Positions 56,918 to 64,000 of a stretch of 64,000 nt of DNA are shown piece after piece (within the stretch, counting starts at the first letter, position 1; each line of letters starts with the position of its first letter). Position numbers and translations under genes: made by a program. The notes beneath the pieces are model-generated. The model was not told the origin of the DNA and searched no databases. It saw only the letters and a program-made list of their open reading frames with translations. Source of the DNA: Leucothrix pacifica (GTDB taxonomy: Bacteria; Pseudomonadota; Gammaproteobacteria; Thiotrichales; Thiotrichaceae); assembly GCF_003172875.1 (NCBI RefSeq), contig NZ_QGKM01000023.1:81341-145340 (forward strand), in the 5' to 3' direction.

Positions 56918-58618
56918 TTAGTTGAGCAGTTGCTCCATTAGCTCGTCACTTAAGGGCGCTGCCTTTTGCATATAATAACCCTGTAAACGCTCTACCCCGA
57001 TGTCCCGGCAGTAATCATATTGATCAATGGTTTCAACACCTTCTGCGACAGCCGTTAACCCCAGATAATCAATCATCATAATTAACGCGCCGAATAGTTT
57101 TTTATTCGCTTTGTCATCCTGAGTTTTAGGCATGATGGAACGGTCCACTTTGATCACGCTGATAGGCAGTTTTTGCAAACCCGTAAAGGAAGAGAATCCC
57201 GTTCCAAAATCATCCAGTGAAATATCACACCCCAAATTAGCCACACGCCAAATGACTTTAGTGGTTAACTCTGAAAAGTCGAGTAAGGCTGTTTCGGTTA
57301 TTTCAAACTCAATGAGTATGGAGTCAAGATTATATTGGGCTAATTTTGCTGAGATATATTGGTCTATATCATCCGTTTCAAGCTGAACTGGTGACAGGTT
57401 GATGGCCATTTTCAGTTGTTTACCAAGCTTCTTATTCCAGCTGGCTAATTCAGAAAAAGCCGTATCAATGACCCACTCGCCAATGGGTTGGATTAACTTT
57501 GTTTCCTCAGCAATCACAATAAATTCATCCGGAGAAACAGACTCGCCGTTGTGTTGCCAGCGCAATAACACTTCAAAGCCCCAAAGACGCCCGCCAGACT
57601 GGTCGAATACCGGTTGGTAGTGCAGTATAAACCCACCGGTATCAATCGCCCGGATTAAACCATTCTCCAGATCAATTCTGCGACGCATTTGTAGCTGCAT
57701 TGATTCCTGAAAGAAACAGTACTGTTTGCCACCCTGCTTTTTAGCCCGGTACATGGCAATTTCAGCATCACGAATCAATTCGTTAGCAGTGTGTTTGCCT
57801 TGCTCATTTAAAGAAATCCCCATACTGACATTCATAGAGACTTTGACAGACCCTTCTAAAATAACAGGCTTTGAGGTGATCTGGAGAATTTGATTCACCG
57901 TGTGAAGTGCGGAATCAAACGCCGTGGTATAAGTGAAATAGTAGGCAAACTCATCCCCACCGAGTCTGGCCAGATAAGTGCCTTCCGGCAGCAATGATAA
58001 GATTTTTTGCCCGATATAGATTAAGGCGTGATCGCCCGTACCATAGCCCATGGAATCATTGATCAGTTTAAAGTTATCAATATCAATTAATACCAAACCC
58101 AGATTTAGATTATTTGTCGCTACGTTTTTTAAGGCGATGGCTAACACCTGTGAAAAGCAGTCACGATTTGCTAGTCCTGTCAGACTATCTTTTAATTCTA
58201 AATTCTTTTTTTCCTGAGTCGCCTGATGTAGGCGCAACTCGCTTTTAAAACGTGCTTTAGCAAATATGATGGAACGTTTTAATCGCGCTTCAGTAATATC
58301 AGACTTGATAATAAAGTCCTGCGCACCCTCTGTTATGCACTGCTCTGCCAGTGCATCGTCTTCAGAGTGACTCATCATAATGATGGCGGAACACTCTTCT
58401 TTAGGGCGTCCGCGAAATTCAATTAATAACTCAATACCATCACGCATCGGCATGGAGAAATCTAACAGAATCACGTCGAAGTTCGTATTGTCATAGCACG
58501 ACAAACCAGCTTCAACGCTTTCAGCCTCAACAATGTTAAATGACTCATCGGACTTAGACAGCAGTCTTCTAATATGCTCTCTATCGACCTCATCGTCATC
58601 TACGACTAATACATTCAT
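56918..58618 (-). CDS. Response regulator with GGDEF and EAL domains (c-di-GMP turnover)
   Basis: A 566-residue protein in three parts: receiver (1-120) with phosphoacceptor D53 (LLDFSMP), GGDEF domain (about 140-305) with an intact GGDEF (220-224), and EAL domain (about 315-560) in which the signature is EVL (349-351). The GGDEF core suggests cyclic-di-GMP synthesis; there is no RxxD inhibitory site just before it. EVL variants often keep phosphodiesterase activity, and the downstream SLDDFGTGFSS is intact. Start is the ATG at 58618; a TTG lies four codons earlier. The histidine kinase gene 66 bp upstream is the natural partner. Confidence 0.88.
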   Translation of the reverse strand: MNVLVVDDDEVDREHIRRLLSKSDESFNIVEAESVEAGLSCYDNTNFDVILLDFSMPMRDGIELLIEFRGRPKEECSAIIMMSHSEDDALAEQCITEGAQDFIIKSDITEARLKRSIIFAKARFKSELRLHQATQEKKNLELKDSLTGLANRDCFSQVLAIALKNVATNNLNLGLVLIDIDNFKLINDSMGYGTGDHALIYIGQKILSLLPEGTYLARLGGDEFAYYFTYTTAFDSALHTVNQILQITSKPVILEGSVKVSMNVSMGISLNEQGKHTANELIRDAEIAMYRAKKQGGKQYCFFQESMQLQMRRRIDLENGLIRAIDTGGFILHYQPVFDQSGGRLWGFEVLLRWQHNGESVSPDEFIVIAEETKLIQPIGEWVIDTAFSELASWNKKLGKQLKMAINLSPVQLETDDIDQYISAKLAQYNLDSILIEFEITETALLDFSELTTKVIWRVANLGCDISLDDFGTGFSSFTGLQKLPISVIKVDRSIMPKTQDDKANKKLFGALIMMIDYLGLTAVAEGVETIDQYDYCRDIGVERLQGYYMQKAAPLSDELMEQLLN

Positions 58619-58684
58619 CTCATTTCCCAACGCATCGTTGCGTGTAGCCCGTGCCCAAGTCGAACATGCTCATCAGAAAGCTCA

Positions 58685-60184
58685 TCACGATTCGTTTACC
58701 GAACGTGGCCAACGAATAATGACATTCGTCCCGCTGTCGCCGTCTGATTCTATTCGAACACTTCCCCCGTGCGACTCTACTATTTTTTTAACCAGCGATA
58801 ATCCCATTCCGGAACCGCCGATTTGATCATTCGATTTAAGCCGCACAAACATATCAAACACTTTTTCTTTATAATCAGGGTGAATACCCGGTCCATCATC
58901 TGAAATAGTAAATAGATAATCATCGCCGTCCAACGAGTAATCTAAGCTAATAACCCCGTGCTTATCCTCGTTGTATTTCACGGCATTGTCGATCAGGTTT
59001 CTAAGGACCATTTCAAAAGGAATTCGCTGAATAGTAAATGGTTTATTATTAGCGATTAGTTTGAAGTCTTTAGCACCATCCAATAAGTCGATGATTGCCT
59101 GCCCTGACTTCTCTAAGTTTATTTCCTGTGTATCCGTATACGTAGAGCCCACTCTGGAATAAGCCAATAGATCATCTAAAAGCCGTTCCATTCGCATCAC
59201 TCTATCATCCAGTAAATCCAGATGACGTTTTGAGGCAGCGGGTAATATATCCTTACAATCCTCATAAATCCAATCTGTCAGGCGGCGAATACCCGTGAGT
59301 GGGGACTTAAGATCATGCGAGGCAGCATAAGCGAACTTATCCAGCTCTTTATTGGCGCGCATTAATTCCAGATTTTTTTGATGCAATTGACCTTGTAGCT
59401 CTTTTTCAGTTTCTATATTTAATACACTGGCTACGATATAACGCACATTACCTGACTGGTCTTTCGCTATTCTTGCATTTAATAGTCCCCACAACAAATG
59501 CCCGTCTTTATGCCTGTATTGTTTTTTTAGTGAAGTGATGCCATCAACAACCGCCCCACCCATATCATTGATCATTTGTTGCGTCTTAGGTTTTAACTCA
59601 TCAGGCGCCAAATCCAATACATGCATAGTTCGCATTTCTTCAGAGGTATAGCCTAACCAATTCGCCATCGCATCATTAGCGTTCAAAATATTCCCAAACT
59701 TGTCCTCGATCAAGTGACCAACCGGTAATGCTCTGGTGGAGGCCGCCAGCAATGACTCCTGCTCGCTGAGGTTCATTGCACTGGTGATGTCTAAGTTCGC
59801 TCCTAACATGCGCACGGGTTTATTATTTTTATCATGAATGATTTTACCGCGTGAGCGCATCCATACTGTCGAGCCATTCTTATGACGAAACCGTATGATC
59901 TGGTCATAAGGATACATGGGGTCAATCAGGTGATTCTGCAGATTCTCAATCGTCTTATCGTAATCATCCGGAAAAATGTGCTTCTGCCAGGCTAATGATT
60001 CCTGAGGCATGCTGTCATCGTCATAACCAAGCGCGTACCAAAAACGAGAATCCATCCACTCCTCTTCGGGGTTTTCCAGATTCCAATACCACACACCGTC
60101 TAATGAGCTGGTCTGGATAAACTCGAAGATATCAGGGTCTTCCCGGACTAATTGATAGAACTCGTTTCTTAGCCTCTGCTTCAT
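58685..60184 (-). CDS. Soluble PAS-PAS histidine kinase
   Basis: A 499-residue kinase with no membrane segment. Two PAS domains (about 20-135 and 145-260), the first with WYWN at the start and an aromatic-rich sequence, precede a coiled linker (260-280), the dimerisation helix with H290 in SHDLKSPLTGI, and the ATPase domain with N400 (RNLIDNAVKYN), DDGPGI and GSGMGLSLVKKIVESHGG. The kinase is thus cytoplasmic and senses a cytosolic or diffusible signal. It lies 20 bp after the hydrolase gene and 66 bp before the REC-GGDEF-EAL gene. Confidence 0.9.
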   Translation of the reverse strand: MKQRLRNEFYQLVREDPDIFEFIQTSSLDGVWYWNLENPEEEWMDSRFWYALGYDDDSMPQESLAWQKHIFPDDYDKTIENLQNHLIDPMYPYDQIIRFRHKNGSTVWMRSRGKIIHDKNNKPVRMLGANLDITSAMNLSEQESLLAASTRALPVGHLIEDKFGNILNANDAMANWLGYTSEEMRTMHVLDLAPDELKPKTQQMINDMGGAVVDGITSLKKQYRHKDGHLLWGLLNARIAKDQSGNVRYIVASVLNIETEKELQGQLHQKNLELMRANKELDKFAYAASHDLKSPLTGIRRLTDWIYEDCKDILPAASKRHLDLLDDRVMRMERLLDDLLAYSRVGSTYTDTQEINLEKSGQAIIDLLDGAKDFKLIANNKPFTIQRIPFEMVLRNLIDNAVKYNEDKHGVISLDYSLDGDDYLFTISDDGPGIHPDYKEKVFDMFVRLKSNDQIGGSGMGLSLVKKIVESHGGSVRIESDGDSGTNVIIRWPRSVNES

Positions 60185-60204
60185 ACCTACTCTCGTTAGT
60201 GTGG

Positions 60205-61572
60205 CTACGGATTAGCAACATCAATCAAATAATGATTTCCGGTCGCAACAGGTGTACTTCGTTGGCTGGCGGTTTTTGAGCTTTCAATAGCTTCACGCAT
60301 ATCCTCAATCAGCGGTTCAGCACTGGCAAAGTAACCATGCCCCAACTCTAATATGCCGAAGCCATCGACTTCGATCGTTTCGATATCAGAATACTGGTAT
60401 ACCGGCGGCACTACACCCACTCTGTCAGCCTTGTGTAACCAACGGGAAGCCGCCACTGCTCTATCATTTCCGGAAACATACAAGGTGCGGTTTTCATATT
60501 GATGAGGAAACTCAGCAGTTTTATCCCGAAACGTTCTGACATCCTCATCCGGTGCGCAAAAAAACACCTGTCCCAATTTAAGCTCCGGATATCCTTTAGC
60601 CATTAAACGCTCCAAAGCCGCGATAAACCCCCGATTCCCCATACTGTGCACAAACACATGGACACGCTCGGCCCCTGAGTTTTCACATAATTCCTGCAAA
60701 AACTGTGCGATGTATTTCACACTGGCACTAATGGTCGCTTCATCCGCCGGGTAGTCTGAGACATTGCCCCGGGATGGCCAGCTGTAAAACGCTATTTCAC
60801 CCGGTAACTTAAGGTCGTAACCGATTTGAGCGGCGCGCACCGCTGCTTCCTCAAATGACACATTAAAGCCATGAATCAAGGCAAAGGCGTTGCGCTCTCC
60901 GGGCTTCCACCAGTGTGTTAGCTTGTGTTGAAAGCCAGCCCAAAAGTCATCCTTTGGTATAGCATGCGCATTATGCACCTTTAAGGTGTCATCTTCTTCT
61001 AAACGAATCCAACGTCGCCACCAGGCTGTTCCTGTTGAGCCCGGCTTATGGCTCTTGGGAATAAACACATTACAGACACCATAAGTGAGTGCTTCAGCAG
61101 AAAGGTCACTGGAAAAGTCCTGATCAATCGACTCGATGTTGGTTGGCAATCGATTGGTAGCAAACCAGACGCGCACCAAACGTTTATCAGGATCAGACCA
61201 TCGTGACGGGTGTTGCGCCGGACCAGACCTTGAGATACCTTTGCTAACGGTCCCTTGCTGAATGGCATGCGTGAGCACCGCAAACAGCATTTTACAAAAT
61301 TCTACGTAATCCTCTTCCAATAATAAATCGCGCAGTTGTAACAAATCATCTGAAGCCGCCAACTCCTCAGCACTGCTGATTTTGTTGGCCTCAATGTCTT
61401 CTAATAGCGGTTGCAGATCAATCACCAGATCCGGGGAGAATCTGGCAACAGGATCATTACTACGCTGACAATCTGTCGAGCCTAAAGGCTTGTTAGCAAC
61501 AGCACCATAGAGCGTAACGCCAACCGTTTCTGATTGTGGGTTATTATCAATATAAAGGTGATAAGCTTTCAT
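60205..61572 (-). CDS. DUF900-type alpha/beta hydrolase
   Basis: A 455-residue protein. The C-terminal half is an alpha/beta hydrolase of the DUF900 family: oxyanion strand ALIHGFNVSFEEA, nucleophile elbow VHSMGNRG with S310, and conserved acid and histidine regions (FFCAPDEDVRTF and ELGHGYF). The first 130 residues form an unrecognised acidic N-terminal domain. There is no signal peptide. The start is the ATG at 61572 with GGA nearby; the frame to 61638 overlaps the upstream gene and is not conserved. DUF900 proteins have no established substrate. It lies 31 bp after the SPOR gene and 20 bp before the kinase. Confidence 0.8.
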   Translation of the reverse strand: MKAYHLYIDNNPQSETVGVTLYGAVANKPLGSTDCQRSNDPVARFSPDLVIDLQPLLEDIEANKISSAEELAASDDLLQLRDLLLEEDYVEFCKMLFAVLTHAIQQGTVSKGISRSGPAQHPSRWSDPDKRLVRVWFATNRLPTNIESIDQDFSSDLSAEALTYGVCNVFIPKSHKPGSTGTAWWRRWIRLEEDDTLKVHNAHAIPKDDFWAGFQHKLTHWWKPGERNAFALIHGFNVSFEEAAVRAAQIGYDLKLPGEIAFYSWPSRGNVSDYPADEATISASVKYIAQFLQELCENSGAERVHVFVHSMGNRGFIAALERLMAKGYPELKLGQVFFCAPDEDVRTFRDKTAEFPHQYENRTLYVSGNDRAVAASRWLHKADRVGVVPPVYQYSDIETIEVDGFGILELGHGYFASAEPLIEDMREAIESSKTASQRSTPVATGNHYLIDVANP

Positions 61573-61603
61573 AATTATCCATGGCTGTCTTGTATTAGGA
61601 TTG

Positions 61604-62803
61604 TTAGCGCAGTAGCTTTTGTATCTCTCGCTGCACACTCACAGCATTATTGATAGCGCCCCGAATCGACCGGCAATCAACGGTGCGATAGCGTTCTGGC
61701 TTAGACCAGTCCAGCGACGTGATGTCTTTGAAGCGAGTGCTCTCGACACCATTACTGACCTGCTCACCTTTGGCCTCAATGAGACCACCTTTTACTAAGC
61801 GGTATGCCACCTGCTCTGTCCCAACATAGCCTTCCACCATATAGGTGTGGTTAGCGATGATCTGGTTGCCCTTTAGCGTGCCTCGCAAATACCCTCTGCC
61901 ACCATCTTTTTCATGTGGCTCCCAGGCGTAATAACCACTGACCTGATCGCGATTTATGCTTAACTGTATACCTGTCAGATCATTACCTTGCTTTTGACTG
62001 TAGCACTGGGTGCTTGTACCTGGAATCGGTGATGCAGCCATTTTGGGGTTCTGCTTCACACTGACTAGGATACTCTCTTGTACGTTTGCATTACCCACAA
62101 AAATACCTTTAAGCGTGGTTTGTGCCTGTGCTGCAAGAGTTTTATTGGCAAACGGTCCGAAGTTCACCCGATACAAGATTTGGCCCCCTCTGTTGACCGA
62201 GGTCACAACGGTTTCAAAACCGTCTTTTGCAAAACTATTTTTCAGCGAATTCGCTTTATTCTTGTCCGATGTTGTGATGACTTGCACATAGTGCGCTACT
62301 TCAGTTTGCTGAGTAGGCACTGGCATACGTTGCACCATTTGGCTGGTTTGCTGCACTTGTTGTGGCGCAGGCTGTGGTCGTGCGGGCGGACGTTGAACCA
62401 CTGGTGCTGACGTAGCTTTCTTAACGCTAGCAATGGCTTTATCTTCCAGACATTGCTTTAAAAAAACCTGCTTACCCTTGCTCTGAATGCTCACGATTCG
62501 TTTGTTTTGCTTGTCCGTATCAACCGACAAACAACCACAGGAGTAGCCGTAAATACCATTGACTCTTACGTACTCATTCGGAATAACATTTGGAAGGTTA
62601 TCAATGGATTGCGCCGCTACAGAGTAGCCACCGGGCGTGGAAATTTCCCAGCGTGCATCCTTGTCCGTTATCCACCACGTTGCAGGGCCCGGATTTTCAA
62701 TCCAACCACAGCGATATTCCGCTGCGGACGCAGAAAAACTCAGGCTCATCAGACCTAATCCCAGCATCAGTGTGATGCTTCGTGACGTATATTTTCCAAG
62801 CAT
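61604..62803 (-). CDS. Exported DUF4087 and SPOR-domain protein
   Basis: A 399-residue protein with a signal peptide ending SASA-AEYRC. The N-terminal domain (about 28-120) matches the DUF4087 pattern: YRCGWIENPGPATWWITDKDARWEIS. A proline/glutamine-rich linker (140-165) follows, then a SPOR domain (about 170-245; YVQVITTSDKNKANSLKNSF), which binds denuded glycan strands at the septum. A C-terminal domain (260-399) is not recognised. It would sit in the periplasm on peptidoglycan. GGGGGA lies before the ATG. It starts the four-gene run. Confidence 0.8.
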   Translation of the reverse strand: MLGKYTSRSITLMLGLGLMSLSFSASAAEYRCGWIENPGPATWWITDKDARWEISTPGGYSVAAQSIDNLPNVIPNEYVRVNGIYGYSCGCLSVDTDKQNKRIVSIQSKGKQVFLKQCLEDKAIASVKKATSAPVVQRPPARPQPAPQQVQQTSQMVQRMPVPTQQTEVAHYVQVITTSDKNKANSLKNSFAKDGFETVVTSVNRGGQILYRVNFGPFANKTLAAQAQTTLKGIFVGNANVQESILVSVKQNPKMAASPIPGTSTQCYSQKQGNDLTGIQLSINRDQVSGYYAWEPHEKDGGRGYLRGTLKGNQIIANHTYMVEGYVGTEQVAYRLVKGGLIEAKGEQVSNGVESTRFKDITSLDWSKPERYRTVDCRSIRGAINNAVSVQREIQKLLR

Positions 62804-62955
62804 TCGGTATCCCCCTATGAATGAAAACTAATCATAGTTCAGATACTGCGAGATGTTTAGAAAAAACACGTTATTTAGGACAAATCGTTAAATTTAACAT
62901 AACATATATTATGGCGCACTAAACTCGGAAATATTCGTTTTTAAATAACTCAGTA
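62804..62955. other. AT-rich promoter region, no gene seen
   Basis: Upstream of the four-gene run. It is AT-rich and should hold that operon's promoter on the minus strand. I find no clear -35/-10 pair and no structured RNA. Confidence 0.4.
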
Positions 62956-63081
62956 TTGGCCTCTTTAGGCGGTGGAAGAAAGCAGAATATTGCGAAGCAA
63001 ACATCGGGAGAAAGTGTCGCAAAGCTGGTTGAGAATTTCTTTCGCATGAAACTGGATATGCCGGATAAAAAAATGGCGTGA
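62956..63081 (+). pseudogene. Antitoxin-like relic (ribbon-helix-helix tail)
   Basis: A 41-codon stretch ends at TGA 63079-63081 and reads like the C-terminal half of a ribbon-helix-helix antitoxin of the DUF6364 type: KQTSGESVAKLVENFFRMKL. There is no ATG, only a TTG at 62956, no ribbon strand, no ribosome-binding site and no toxin gene after it. It looks like a decayed remnant of a toxin-antitoxin locus. The identification rests on a short match and is tentative. Confidence 0.3.
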
Positions 63082-63101
63082 CCAGTTACCTGATCACGCC
63101 A
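63066..63101 (-). terminator. Rho-independent terminator after hsp20
   Basis: On the minus strand a 12-bp stem (63074-63085 with 63090-63101, one mismatch or wobble) is followed by ATTTTTTTATCC. It lies 60 bp past the hsp20 stop. Confidence 0.88.
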
Positions 63102-63160
63102 CCCATCTTGCAGTTAAACAGCGCTTCTAGGGGCTGCTGTTAATCCACAGGATCCTTGCG

Positions 63161-63637
63161 TTATGCCGCGCGAACTGTCGCTTCGGCTTTTTGCTCAAGG
63201 CTTACTGCTTTATCGCCTTGGTTAATTGCAATCGTCTTTGGCTTCATTGCCTCAGGCACTTCTTTAACCAAGCTAATGGTTAACAGCCCGTTTGACAAGT
63301 CTGCGCATGTTACTTCGATATGATCCGCAAGGTTAAACTTACGCTCAAAGGCACGATTTGCAATACCCTGATGCAGGTACTTACGCTCTACATCATCAGT
63401 TTTCTTGCCACCGCGAACGGTGAGGACACCTTTTTCGACGGTGATATCAAGATCACTCTCTGCAAAACCTGCGATCGCTAGTGAAATAGCGTAGCGGTTC
63501 TCTTCGAGCACCTCAATGTTATAAGGGGGATAGCCCGTGCTTGCGGAATCCGTTCTTAGCGCATTATCCAATAATGACGCCATACGGTCAAAGCCGATGC
63601 TATTACGGTAAAGTGGTGATAAATCGATCGTGTTCAT
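63161..63637 (-). CDS. Hsp20-family small heat shock protein (IbpA-like)
   Basis: ATP-independent holdase that coats aggregating proteins under heat. The 158-residue product begins MNTIDLSPLYRNSIGFDRM, the IbpA-type N-terminus, and has an alpha-crystallin domain (about 38-125) with the conserved AGFAESDLDITVEKGVLTVRG and NRAFERKFNLADH segments, and a C-terminal extension with the I-x-I-like motif near KTIAINQ. GGAG precedes the ATG. It has a canonical heat-shock promoter and its own terminator, so it is monocistronic. Confidence 0.94.
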   Translation of the reverse strand: MNTIDLSPLYRNSIGFDRMASLLDNALRTDSASTGYPPYNIEVLEENRYAISLAIAGFAESDLDITVEKGVLTVRGGKKTDDVERKYLHQGIANRAFERKFNLADHIEVTCADLSNGLLTISLVKEVPEAMKPKTIAINQGDKAVSLEQKAEATVRAA

Positions 63638-63723
63638 AACATATTCTCCATTAGAAGCTATACGAATTAAATGATAGGTTTACCGGCAAAACACCCAGAG
63701 AGTCGAAGCGCCGGTGAAATAAA

Positions 63724-63750
63724 TCTAGGGTCATCTAAATTGTTTTCAAG
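63724..63750 (-). promoter_or_regulatory. Sigma-32 heat-shock promoter of hsp20
   Basis: On the minus strand CTTGAAA (63744-63750), perfect for sigma-32, is followed after 13 bp by CCCTAGA (63724-63730), close to CCCATNT. The predicted 5' untranslated region is about 80 nt and could hold a thermosensor, though I see no classical ROSE motif. A CCGGC/GCCGG pair lies within it. Confidence 0.8.
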
Positions 63751-63875
63751 AGAATTAACGAAAAATTTACATTACGGTACTCAACTCAGATTATAGAGGT
63801 TAATCTATGCTGATAATGGCGTATTGGCCTCTGACTTTTGTTAACCCGATAAATAACTTTTAATCTTAACTGATG

Positions 63876-63980
63876 TTACGCAGTAGAAGCTCTTAAGGCC
63901 TTTAATTCTTTAAAGGCTTGCTGCAGCGCTTTTGTATAAAGTCGTGTTTTCATGGCGAACTTATTCAGTCCTTGTTTCAT
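63876..63980 (-). CDS. Possible 34-residue basic small protein
   Basis: ATG at 63980 with AGGA 6 nt upstream opens a 34-codon frame ending at TAA 63876-63878. The product (MKQGLNKFAMKTRLYTKAL, then QQAFKELKALRASTA) is basic and would form an amphipathic helix. I do not recognise it. The good ribosome-binding site is the main support; no homologue is known to me. It lies near the right edge, upstream of hsp20 and on the same strand. Confidence 0.4.
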   Translation of the reverse strand: MKQGLNKFAMKTRLYTKALQQAFKELKALRASTA

Positions 63981-64000
63981 GCTGAGTCCTTCTAATCTGG

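Overview
The window is a chromosomal segment of a gammaproteobacterium. Gene order matches several classic gammaproteobacterial blocks: coaBC-dut-algC-argB, rpoE-rseA-rseB-rseC-mucD, lepA-lepB-rnc-era-recO-acpS, smpB divergent from ratA-rnfH, and the tRNA cluster Gly-Cys-Leu. The mix of Pseudomonas-like synteny with proteins that do not read as Pseudomonas suggests a Thiotrichales-type lineage. That placement is a guess from the protein sequences, not a computed one.

Layout. 1-2090 is the end of an integrated element: a truncated cargo gene and a P4-type tyrosine integrase, abutting the 3' end of tRNA-Leu, the last gene of a Gly-Gly-Cys-Leu tRNA operon (2094-2541). 3.0-11.0 kb is core: dksA, pgeF-rluD, bamD, radC, coaBC-dut-algC-argB. 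11-21.7 kb carries small membrane proteins, dsbB, grxD, creD, a YgfX-like gene, mnmH, mnmA-hflD, a DUF2799 lipoprotein, ratA-rnfH-holA and smpB. 21.8-25.9 kb is one very large SNF2-family ATPase. From 29 to 41 kb the minus strand holds an almost gap-free run starting at rpoE (envelope stress sigma factor, its anti-sigma system and MucD protease), then lepA, lepB, rnc, era, recO, acpS, cysM and an inactive-looking exonuclease; parC-folB-folK follows. 41-50 kb has a LysM lytic transglycosylase, a DUF455 ferritin-like protein, erpA, bactofilin, argC, hemJ, rppH, a HAD phosphatase, a lone Hpt protein and htpG.

50-54 kb looks like a decaying accessory patch: a GFA-family pseudogene, a renalase-like oxidoreductase, a restriction-type helicase apparently fused to an unrelated tail by deletion, and an intact PIN/RHH toxin-antitoxin pair with a repeat at its promoter. 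54-57 kb holds an MFS exporter, an SMR exporter and a YdjM-like membrane hydrolase. 57-63 kb is a probable four-gene operon: secreted DUF4087-SPOR protein, DUF900 alpha/beta hydrolase, PAS histidine kinase, and a REC-GGDEF-EAL response regulator. The right end has hsp20 with a clear heat-shock promoter, an antitoxin-like relic and a 34-residue small ORF.

The strongest candidates for something new are the four-gene signalling operon, the helicase chimera with its toxin-antitoxin pair, the long perfect hairpin that contains the argB start codon, and the DEDD exonuclease homologue without its first catalytic motif. No CRISPR array, rRNA or insertion sequence was seen.
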